A DNA stretch of 64,000 bases from Bacteroidetes bacterium 37-13 (GTDB taxonomy: Bacteria; Bacteroidota; Bacteroidia; Chitinophagales; LD1), in assembly GCA_001897535.1 (NCBI GenBank), contig MKTC01000040.1, positions 204,601 through 268,600 of the forward strand, given 5' to 3'. The translations under genes were made by a program, and so were the position numbers. Of the stretch, positions 56,665-64,000 are shown one piece after another. Below the pieces are notes generated by a model that was not told the DNA's origin, made no database searches, and saw nothing but the letters and a program-made list of their open reading frames with translations. Each line of letters begins with the position of its first letter. Within the stretch, counting starts at the first letter, position 1.

Positions 56665-59142
56665 ATGCGTAAAGCAATATTGTTTTTTTCCATCAGCTTG
56701 TTTGCCCTAAATTTCGGCATGGCACAAGGGAAACAAGAAAAAGCCCCAAAGGCTAAAACTGAAAAAGTAAAAGCTGAAAAAGCTACTAAAGAAAAGACCG
56801 AAAAAGCGCCAAAGGAGAAAGCAGAAAAGCCTCCTAAAGAAAAACTTACTAAAGAGCAAAAAGCTGAAAAGCGCAGCAGAGCAAATACTAGTACTGAAAC
56901 TAGAAAGATAAACGTAAGAAGATATCTAAAGTTAGGAGATAGATTTTATGCGGAATCTGCTTACTACACTGCTGCTGAATATTACAAAGAAGTGGTACAA
57001 GTAAAACCTGAAAATAGATATGCAAATTTTTGGTTGGCAATGAGTTTATTGCGTGCACGCGATTACGAAAATGCTGAAGTTTTCTTTGCAAAATTCGGAG
57101 CTATTAAGCCAGGAGAAAAAGATAAGGAAAGCAAATGGAAAGAAGAAGATGAAAAACTATTCACTAAGTTTCACTATTACTATGGCGAAGTATTACACCG
57201 CAATGGTAAATACGAGCAAGCAATTGGCGAATACAGTAAATTCAAAAGTTCTTATGATAAGGAGGATAAAGCTTCTTGGGCAAAACTTGCGAATAATGGT
57301 ATAAAAGGCTGTGAGTTGGGATTAAATCCATATAATTCTAAAATTAAAACCAACCGTTTAAGTCCGGTAGTTAATCGTGCATACAATGAATTATCTCCTA
57401 TGCCTTACGATGCACAAACTTTATACTTCTCTTCTTTACCTTCAGATACTTTAGTATTTGATAATAAAAGAAAAGAAAGACCAGAATATCAAATTTACAC
57501 AACAACACTTGCCGATGGTAATTGGAGCAAACCGGCAGTAGTAAAGAATGAAGATGTAAATACACCAAAGTACAATGCAGGAAATGGCGCTTTTAATGCT
57601 GATAGATCAAGATTTTATTTTACTAAGTGTGTAGATATGGAGGACGATCGCTCACTTTGCAATATTTTTGTAGCAGACTGCAAAGCTGGTAAATTCAGCA
57701 ATGTTCAGCGTTTACCGGAACCAATAAACTATAAAGAAAGATTTACCAGCACTCAACCAACAGTAAGAGTTGGTAATGATGGCAGAGAAGTTGTATATTT
57801 TGTAAGCGATAGAGATGGAGGAAAAGGAGGTTTGGATATTTGGTTCACAAGCCGTATTAAAAGCGGAGAATATACTGCTCCCAAATTAGTTGGCGGCTCA
57901 GTAAATACAGTTGGTGATGAGGTTACTCCTTTTTGGGAAGAAACAACAAAAACACTTTATTATTCTTCAAACGGCTTGCCCGGTTTTGGAGGATTTGATG
58001 TGTTTTCTACCAAAGAATTGGCTGATTTGAGTTGGACAGAACCTCATAACCTTGGCAAAATTTTGAACACGGGCTACGATGAGTTGTACTATAACATTGC
58101 ATCAGATCAATCAAGAGGATTCTTTACTTCAAATCGCCCAGGTGGAAGATTTTTAGATGGAATAGCTTCATCTTCTGATGATATTTTTACTTGGGAATTA
58201 TTCAATTATGCTGTTGAAGGTATTGCATACAAAGATGGAAATGTTGATGCCGGCCCGGTAGAAGGTGCTACTTTTCAATTATATAAAAAGAATGCTGATG
58301 GCTCACGTGAATTAGTAGCAGTAGATACTACTTCAAAAGGTGGAAATTACTTCTTTAAATTAAAGCCAGATGAAGATTACGAAGTTGAAGTAGTTCGTGC
58401 AGGATTTAAACCAACGGTGGAGTTTGTTTCTACAAGAAACTTACCAATGGAAGATACCATCAATAAAAACTTAGGCGTTCAAAAAAGCGTTTATGTTATG
58501 TATGGCAGTGTAATTGAAGAAGGAAAACCTGAAGTGAAATTAGATGATGTTAGCTATACAGTAATTGAACAAAGCGGAAGCGGTGTGCAACGTACAATTA
58601 TGAATGGAAAAACAGAAGTTGGAAGTTTGAAATTTGCAGTTGATTTAGACCGAGATAAGGACTACAAACTTATTTTCCGCAAAAACGGATATTTTAGTAA
58701 AACAGTGCCTTATTCTACAAAAAGCTTAGGCGATAAAGATTCTGTTTTAAATGATGTTGCATTAACTAAGTTAGAATTAAATAAAGATTACACACTTAAA
58801 AATATTCTTTACGAATTTGGAAAAGCTACTTTAACTGAAACATCTAAAGAAGTATTAGATACACTTTACACTATTTTAGTAGAAAACCCAACATTTGAAA
58901 TCGAATTAAGCTCACATACAGATGCTATAGGCTCTGATGCTGCAAACCAAAAATTATCTCAAGCTCGTGCAGAAAGTTGCGTAAGTTATTTAATTTCTAA
59001 AGGTATTGCTAAAGAAAGATTAAAAGCTGTTGGTTATGGCGAATCGCGCCCTAAAGCACCAAATACTACAGAAGAAGGGAAAGACAATCCTGAAGGTAGA
59101 GCACTTAATAGAAGAACCGAATTTAAAATCTTGAAAGGGTAA
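56665..59142 (+). CDS. OmpA family protein with TPR and PD40 repeats (PorE-like)
   Basis: The 825-residue protein has a signal peptide (AILFFSISLFALNFGMAQ) and a Lys/Glu/Ala/Pro-rich low-complexity region of about 60 residues. TPR-like helices follow (SAYYTAAEYYKEVVQVKPEN), then WD40/PD40-type beta repeats (VYFVSDRDGGKGGLDIWF, LYYSSNGLPGFGGFDVFS). A carboxypeptidase-regulatory-like domain (VEGIAYKDGNVDAGPVEGA) precedes a C-terminal OmpA domain (IELSSHTDAIGSDAANQKLS to LNRRTEFKI). This order matches PorE and similar proteins that link T9SS or gliding parts to peptidoglycan. Its position between SprF-like and adhesin genes supports that. Confidence 0.9.
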   Translation: MRKAILFFSISLFALNFGMAQGKQEKAPKAKTEKVKAEKATKEKTEKAPKEKAEKPPKEKLTKEQKAEKRSRANTSTETRKINVRRYLKLGDRFYAESAYYTAAEYYKEVVQVKPENRYANFWLAMSLLRARDYENAEVFFAKFGAIKPGEKDKESKWKEEDEKLFTKFHYYYGEVLHRNGKYEQAIGEYSKFKSSYDKEDKASWAKLANNGIKGCELGLNPYNSKIKTNRLSPVVNRAYNELSPMPYDAQTLYFSSLPSDTLVFDNKRKERPEYQIYTTTLADGNWSKPAVVKNEDVNTPKYNAGNGAFNADRSRFYFTKCVDMEDDRSLCNIFVADCKAGKFSNVQRLPEPINYKERFTSTQPTVRVGNDGREVVYFVSDRDGGKGGLDIWFTSRIKSGEYTAPKLVGGSVNTVGDEVTPFWEETTKTLYYSSNGLPGFGGFDVFSTKELADLSWTEPHNLGKILNTGYDELYYNIASDQSRGFFTSNRPGGRFLDGIASSSDDIFTWELFNYAVEGIAYKDGNVDAGPVEGATFQLYKKNADGSRELVAVDTTSKGGNYFFKLKPDEDYEVEVVRAGFKPTVEFVSTRNLPMEDTINKNLGVQKSVYVMYGSVIEEGKPEVKLDDVSYTVIEQSGSGVQRTIMNGKTEVGSLKFAVDLDRDKDYKLIFRKNGYFSKTVPYSTKSLGDKDSVLNDVALTKLELNKDYTLKNILYEFGKATLTETSKEVLDTLYTILVENPTFEIELSSHTDAIGSDAANQKLSQARAESCVSYLISKGIAKERLKAVGYGESRPKAPNTTEEGKDNPEGRALNRRTEFKILKG

Positions 59143-59160
59143 CCTTATATAGAATTATAT

Positions 59161-59192
59161 AAGCGCATATTGCAAAATGTGCGCTTTTTTTT
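59161..59192 (+). terminator. Terminator after the OmpA gene
   Basis: AAGCGCA and TGCGCTT arms are followed by eight T. It separates the OmpA transcript from the adhesin gene, so the adhesin likely has its own promoter or depends on readthrough. Confidence 0.8.
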
Positions 59193-59211
59193 CATTTATT
59201 TTTTTATTACC

Positions 59212-62200
59212 ATGAAAAATATTTTATACTTTTTATTTGTATTACTTGCAACGTTGTCTATAGTAGAGGTTTCTGCGCAATGTAGTGCCACAACTAATAA
59301 TGCAGGAACTGTAGATGTTGGTTGTAATGTATTTGGAACATCTTCTCCAATTCCATCAACTGCTTATAGAACATTTGCTGTCATAAATGGAGTGGACTAT
59401 ACCATTTCTACTTGTGGTTCAGGTTGGGATACCCAGTTGACACTTAGAGATAATAATGATAACTTTAAAGCTTATAACGATGATACTGGACCGGATTGCA
59501 GTGCTTTGCAAGCATCTATTGCATGGACGGCAGATTTCTCGGGTACTGCAAAAGCCTATGTACATCGTTATAATTGTGGTAGTATATTGGAGGGTACTTC
59601 TGCCATATTAAAAGTAAAGCAAAACACAACAGTATCTAATACCACCTCTACGGCAAATATTTGTGAAGGAGGAACAAAGGCTCTAACGGCTTCTTATGGC
59701 GGTACTTACTCAGGCGCCCCAACTGTAACTTATAGCGTTGTTGCCGGGTCTGGTTCTGTTTCAGGTACTACTTACACTCATAGTGGTGCAACAGGGAGTG
59801 TAACTATTAGAGCAACATTAGGTGCTTGTAGCAGTGATAGAACTTTTACTGTAGTTGCAGGACCAACTGCAAATGCAGGACCTGCTTTGGCTGCTATTTG
59901 CCAAGGTGCAACATCTGCAGCTATGGGAGGTTCTGTTGGCGGTAGTGCTACTGGAGGAACATGGAGCGGTGGTGCCGGTACATGGACAAATGCAACCAGC
60001 CCTTCGGGAGCAACTTATACGGCAGCATCAGGAGAGTCCGGCACTATAACATTAACACTCACAACAACCGGTGGATCTTGTGGCGCAGTAGTTGCAACAA
60101 AAACGATAACTGTTAATCAAAATCCAACAGCCAATGCAGGGGGAGCATTAGCAGCAATATGCCAAAGTGGAACATCCGGATCTATGGGTGGCTCTATTGG
60201 CGGAGGTGCTATTTCAGGTTCGTGGAGTGGAGGTGGAGGCTCGTGGTCTAGCCCAACAAGCCCAGTGGGTGCAACTTATACTGCAAGCGCAAGCGAAAGT
60301 GGAAGCATTACGCTTACTCTAACTGCAAGCAGTGCTTTTTGTGGAAACACTACAGCAACTAAAACAATAACAGTGAACCCTAAGCCAACTGCAAATGCGG
60401 GATCAGCTTTAGCTGCTATTTGCCCTGGTGCAACTTCGGCAGCAATGGGGGGCTCTGTTGGTGGCGGTGCAACGGGCGGTACTTGGAGTGGTGGTGCAGG
60501 TACGTGGTCAAATGCGAGTAATCCGGCAACAGCAACCTATACTGCAGGATTAGGTGAAAGTGGTACAGTCACATTAACGCTAACTACCAGTGGTGGCTCT
60601 TGTGGTATTACGACAGTAACAAAAACAATAAATATTAGCGCAACACCAACTGCAAATGCTGGGCCTACATTACCTACTATTTGCCAAGGCGCAACTTCAG
60701 CAATAATGGGAGGTTCTGTTGGAGGAGGTGCAACCGGAGGCACTTGGAGTGGTGGTGCAGGCTCTTGGCTAAATGCTAACGACCCTGTAAACGCACAGTA
60801 TGTTGCCGGTACAAGCGAAAGTGGAAGCATTACTTTAACCTTAACCGCAAGCGGACCTTGTGGAACTAAAACGGCTACAAAGACAATTACTGTTTCTCCT
60901 TCACCGGTTTCTCCAAGTTTAGGAGCTAAATCTCCTAATATTTCTACTGTTTGTGAGGGGCAAACGGTTAGTGCAACCATTACTGCCGGCTCCGGTGGAG
61001 TAGGCTGTAGCGATGTTTATCAATATAGAAGAAGAACAATTTCTAACGCTTATGATCCTTGGGCATCATATACTTCAGGAGCGAGTATTGCAACAGCGGG
61101 GTATAATTTAGTGGAAATTCAAGTAGAGCGTGGAAATTGTAATCCATCTTCAGGTTGCTCTTCAACAGGATTTTCAACTATTGCTTCTTGGGTAGTAAAT
61201 CCTCAGCCTGCTAACCCGACTTTAGGTGCTAAATCACCAAATTCTACTTCTGTTTGTGAAGGGCAAAATGTGAGTGCAACAATAAATGCAGGAACAGGTG
61301 GAGTAGGTTGCAGCGATGTGTATGAATACCGTACAAGAAGCACAGCAAATGTGTGGAGTGCATGGACTGCTTACATCTCTGGTTCAGCAGTTACAACAAC
61401 AAGTTTAAATAAAGTTGAAGTTAGAGTACAAAGAGGTGGTTGTAATGCTTCTGCTGGTTGTACTTCTACTTCACCGGTGGTTATTGCCGATTGGGATATT
61501 TTTCCGCAGGCAACTATTTCAATAACACCATCTCAAACAGTTTGTAGTGGTAGTGGAGTGCTATTGAACGCTACTGTTGTGGGAGGAAATGGCTCTGGCA
61601 CTTATCAGTGGCAGGTATTTAGCGGTGGAGTATGGGTTAACGTTGGTACCAATAATGATAACTATACAACACCGGTATTACTTTCAACTACTTTATATCG
61701 TTGTAGTTTTACACCTTCTGCTCCGGGTTGCGGTATAGCAACATCAACTACCACAACTTTAACGGTAGTGCCGAATCCTACAATTTCAATTGGAACAGCA
61801 CAGACTATTTGTAGCGGAGGAAGTGTAACGCTTTCATCTTCTGTGAGTGGCGGAACAGGAACAACAACTTATCAGTGGCAATATTTTGATGGAATTACTT
61901 GGCAGAATGTTGGAGGGAATACTTCTACATTAAATACGGGAGCACTATCGGCAACAACAGATTACAGATGTATTTATTCTGCTAATGGATTAGGTTGCAC
62001 AGCAGCAACATCAAATACAGTTACTATTACAGTCGCTGCTGACCCAACAGTTTCAATTTCTGCTTCTGCAACTTATTGCGGTTCCGGTAGTTCTACTTTA
62101 AATGCAGTTGGAGCAGGCGGCACAGGTACAATGGTTTATCAATGGCAAAGTAGTCCTGATAACTCAACTTGGTCAAATGTCGGTACGAATTCATCTTCTT

Positions 62201-64000
62201 ACAGCACTGGTACAGTTTCATCAACTACTTATTATAGAACAAAATATTATACTTCTGGAGTAGGTTGCGATACTGCTTATTCAAATGTTGTTACTATTAC
62301 TATCCAGCCTTCTTTAGCGAATAATACAATATCTCCAACATATCAGAAGTTTTGTGCTTCGGGTACATCAACTCTTCTCATAGGTGGTTTGCCTACTGGT
62401 GGTAACGGAACTTATACTTACACATGGGAAGTTAGTGTGAATAATGGAGGCACATGGAGTTCTGCTCCTGGTTTAAATGCGGGGATAGATTACCAGCCGC
62501 CATTTACAAATTCAACAGTTTGGTATCGCAGAGTAGTTACTTCAGGAACTTGTTCAGACAATAATAATTTGAGCATTATCAATGTACTTCCTTTGCCATC
62601 ATTTGTTAGTGTTGCAAAAACAGATGTAAAATGTTTTGGTGGAAGCGATGGAACAATTAGCGCTTCCGGTTCTTCGGTAAATGGGGGGGTGTTATATTCA
62701 TTAAACGGAGGCGCATTCCAAACAAGCCCTTTTACTGGCTTAGCAGCAAATTCTTATACCATTACAATACGTGATGATAGTTTATGTTCTGTAACATATC
62801 CAACTCCAATAGTAGTTTCTCAACCAACAGTATTGGCTGCATCAGTGGATTCTTCAAAAGATGCAAGTTGCTCGGGAGTTTTTGATGGACATTTATATAG
62901 TTCTGCATCTGGTGGTGTTGCGCCTTATCAATATTCTTTAAATGGAGGTCCATTCCAAATTTCTCCAAACTTTAGCAATATAGCATCTGGCTTTTATACG
63001 CTTACGGCTATTGATGCAAATGGTTGTTTGGCAACTGATACAGTTACAATTTCTAATCAATATACAGTTTCTGCAAATTTAGATTCGGTGAAGAATGTGT
63101 CTTGCTTTGGAGGTAATGATGGGGAAGTTTATGTAACACTAACAGGGGGAATATTGCCTTACAATTATTCAATTAATGGTATTACATTTCAACCTATACC
63201 TGTATTTACAGGCTTAACTGCTAATAATTATGTAGTTACATTGAAAGATGCAAAAGGTTGTGCTGCATATTTAACTGCAAATGTTTCTCAACCTGGATTG
63301 CTTTCAGTTTTAATTGACTCGGTGGTAAATTCATTATGCAATGGCGGTTCTACAGGTGGTATTTATACTTCTACAGCAGGTGGAACTGCACCATATTCTT
63401 ATGTATGGAGCAATGGCTCACTAAGTGATGATTTAATTAATGTTCCTGCAAATACTTACAACGTTACAGTAACTGATAGTAAAGGATGTACTGCTGTTGG
63501 CGGAGCATCTATTAGTCAGCCGATAGCATTGGCAGTAAATGTTGCATCATTTGGAAATGTATTATGCAATGGTGATAGTTCAGGATCTGTTGATATTTCT
63601 GTGGCAGGTGGTACTCCTCCTTATGCTTTCAATTGGAGCAATGGAAAAGCAACAGAAGATATTTTAAATGTTTATGCAGGTACATATTCTGTAACAGTTA
63701 CTGATGCAAATGGCTGTACAAAAACCATTAGCCAAACAATATCTGAGCCGTCACTTTTAGGTACTTCAATTACTGCTGTAAATTTAAGTTGTAATGGTGG
63801 AAGCAATGGAAGTATTGACTTAACGGTGAATGGTGGAACTTTGCCATATAATTATATTTGGAGCAATGGACAAGCTACACAAGATTTAAGCAACCTAAAT
63901 GGTGGCACATACTATGTAACAGTAACGGATAAAAACGGCTGTAGCGCAAGAGACAGTGTGATTGTAACAGAGCCAAGTGCAGTACAAGTGAGCATGAGTA
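59212..64000 (+). CDS. Giant SprB-repeat adhesin (5' part)
   Basis: An uninterrupted frame of at least 1596 codons starts at ATG 59212 and stays open to the window end. The product has a signal peptide (NILYFLFVLLATLSIVEVSA). A PPC-like Cys-rich domain (about residues 25-150) is followed by an Ig-like unit and four 87-residue repeats starting PTANAG. Two 101-residue repeats starting LGAKSPN come next, then three or more Ig-like units, and from about residue 1140 six SprB-type repeats (each with C-[FN]-G-G...G...SNG or SLNGG...VTVTD). In Flavobacterium, SprB is the mobile gliding adhesin exported by T9SS. The sorting domain would lie downstream and is not seen. Confidence 0.92.
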   Translation, partial: MKNILYFLFVLLATLSIVEVSAQCSATTNNAGTVDVGCNVFGTSSPIPSTAYRTFAVINGVDYTISTCGSGWDTQLTLRDNNDNFKAYNDDTGPDCSALQASIAWTADFSGTAKAYVHRYNCGSILEGTSAILKVKQNTTVSNTTSTANICEGGTKALTASYGGTYSGAPTVTYSVVAGSGSVSGTTYTHSGATGSVTIRATLGACSSDRTFTVVAGPTANAGPALAAICQGATSAAMGGSVGGSATGGTWSGGAGTWTNATSPSGATYTAASGESGTITLTLTTTGGSCGAVVATKTITVNQNPTANAGGALAAICQSGTSGSMGGSIGGGAISGSWSGGGGSWSSPTSPVGATYTASASESGSITLTLTASSAFCGNTTATKTITVNPKPTANAGSALAAICPGATSAAMGGSVGGGATGGTWSGGAGTWSNASNPATATYTAGLGESGTVTLTLTTSGGSCGITTVTKTINISATPTANAGPTLPTICQGATSAIMGGSVGGGATGGTWSGGAGSWLNANDPVNAQYVAGTSESGSITLTLTASGPCGTKTATKTITVSPSPVSPSLGAKSPNISTVCEGQTVSATITAGSGGVGCSDVYQYRRRTISNAYDPWASYTSGASIATAGYNLVEIQVERGNCNPSSGCSSTGFSTIASWVVNPQPANPTLGAKSPNSTSVCEGQNVSATINAGTGGVGCSDVYEYRTRSTANVWSAWTAYISGSAVTTTSLNKVEVRVQRGGCNASAGCTSTSPVVIADWDIFPQATISITPSQTVCSGSGVLLNATVVGGNGSGTYQWQVFSGGVWVNVGTNNDNYTTPVLLSTTLYRCSFTPSAPGCGIATSTTTTLTVVPNPTISIGTAQTICSGGSVTLSSSVSGGTGTTTYQWQYFDGITWQNVGGNTSTLNTGALSATTDYRCIYSANGLGCTAATSNTVTITVAADPTVSISASATYCGSGSSTLNAVGAGGTGTMVYQWQSSPDNSTWSNVGTNSSSYSTGTVSSTTYYRTKYYTSGVGCDTAYSNVVTITIQPSLANNTISPTYQKFCASGTSTLLIGGLPTGGNGTYTYTWEVSVNNGGTWSSAPGLNAGIDYQPPFTNSTVWYRRVVTSGTCSDNNNLSIINVLPLPSFVSVAKTDVKCFGGSDGTISASGSSVNGGVLYSLNGGAFQTSPFTGLAANSYTITIRDDSLCSVTYPTPIVVSQPTVLAASVDSSKDASCSGVFDGHLYSSASGGVAPYQYSLNGGPFQISPNFSNIASGFYTLTAIDANGCLATDTVTISNQYTVSANLDSVKNVSCFGGNDGEVYVTLTGGILPYNYSINGITFQPIPVFTGLTANNYVVTLKDAKGCAAYLTANVSQPGLLSVLIDSVVNSLCNGGSTGGIYTSTAGGTAPYSYVWSNGSLSDDLINVPANTYNVTVTDSKGCTAVGGASISQPIALAVNVASFGNVLCNGDSSGSVDISVAGGTPPYAFNWSNGKATEDILNVYAGTYSVTVTDANGCTKTISQTISEPSLLGTSITAVNLSCNGGSNGSIDLTVNGGTLPYNYIWSNGQATQDLSNLNGGTYYVTVTDKNGCSARDSVIVTEPSAVQVSMS
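59863..60906 (+). repeat. Four tandem 261-nt repeats in the adhesin
   Basis: Units begin at 59863, 60124, 60385 and 60646, exactly 261 nt apart. Each encodes 87 residues starting PTANAG, with AxICxGxTSxxMGGSxGG and GTWSGGAG or a close variant. Confidence 0.9.
60919..61524 (+). repeat. Two tandem 303-nt repeats in the adhesin
   Basis: LGAKSPN occurs at 60919 and 61222, each followed by VCEGQ, VSATI, GGVGCSDVY and a closing Cys-rich stretch. The spacing is 101 codons. Confidence 0.75.
62632..64000 (+). repeat. SprB-type repeats in the adhesin
   Basis: The conserved Cys codons of six units lie at 62632, 62869, 63103, 63337, 63565 and 63790, giving a period of 225-237 nt (75-79 residues). The array continues past the window end. 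Confidence 0.85.

Noticed and set aside
60537..60980. 147-residue minus-strand frame in the adhesin repeats
   Set aside because: It is the complement of the 87-residue repeats and mirrors their period.
59863..64000. Tandem DNA repeats resembling an array
   Set aside because: The periods are 225-303 nt and lie in one open coding frame, so they are protein repeats rather than a CRISPR array.

Overview
The window is chromosomal DNA of a member of the Bacteroidota. It is AT-rich and densely coded, with few Shine-Dalgarno sequences. It carries type IX secretion (T9SS) hallmarks: PorP/SprF and PorV/PorQ-type outer-membrane proteins, C-terminal T9SS sorting domains, an OmpA/TPR/PD40 protein and a giant SprB-repeat adhesin. 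A PurS/PurQ-type FGAM synthase, the mevalonate-branch decarboxylase and a Bacteroidota-style CcoP fit this. I cannot place it below phylum/class from sequence alone. Nearly everything is housekeeping or envelope biology; no phage, IS element, CRISPR array or rRNA operon was seen.

Layout. 1-459: the end of ftsW. 487-1898: a small accessory patch between two identical 18-bp direct repeats, holding a frameshifted gwsS-type RiPP maturase and no partner genes. 1880-8059: mvaD, a TMTC-like membrane/TPR glycosyltransferase, and a POT transporter-panC-aroE run. 8060-8840: an isolated gene for a 117-residue protein with four GGYGDLFLK repeats, preceded by two inverted repeats and followed by a strong terminator. 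8901-16041 (minus strand): metH behind a SAM-I riboswitch, a CPA2/Kef antiporter and carA. 16314-24542: a solitary ccoP, a sulfotransferase, a double AAA+ ATPase with a duplicated N-terminal module, and a methyltransferase/flippase/glycosyltransferase group. 24688-24761: tRNA-Asp. 24891-28859: accA-(unknown)-dapA, a tandem pair of small paralogues and an LpxH-like phosphoesterase. 28856-36555: a secreted unknown protein, a membrane protein, purQ, a thiolase, and an adaptor/permease/ATPase ABC export set. 36559-39109 (minus): rsmI, purS, pssA and a PorV/PorQ-like protein.

39323-46726: a small lipoprotein, a 1624-residue M4 protease with CUB, PKD and T9SS domains, glyS and a Gly/Lys-repeat secreted protein. 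46751-55379: folP, a PhoD-like phosphatase, a TPR/WG-repeat protein, an SdpI-like protein, a T9SS-exported M1 peptidase and an Lgt family protein. 55484-64000: a PorP/SprF, OmpA/TPR/PD40, giant adhesin locus. It looks like an adhesin with its dedicated outer-membrane partner and a peptidoglycan-anchored component; the adhesin runs off the end of the window.

The least explained items are the GGYGDLFLK repeat protein with its palindromic upstream region, the gwsS remnant between direct repeats, the duplicated module of the double AAA+ ATPase, and the tandem small paralogues at 27.3-27.9 kb.
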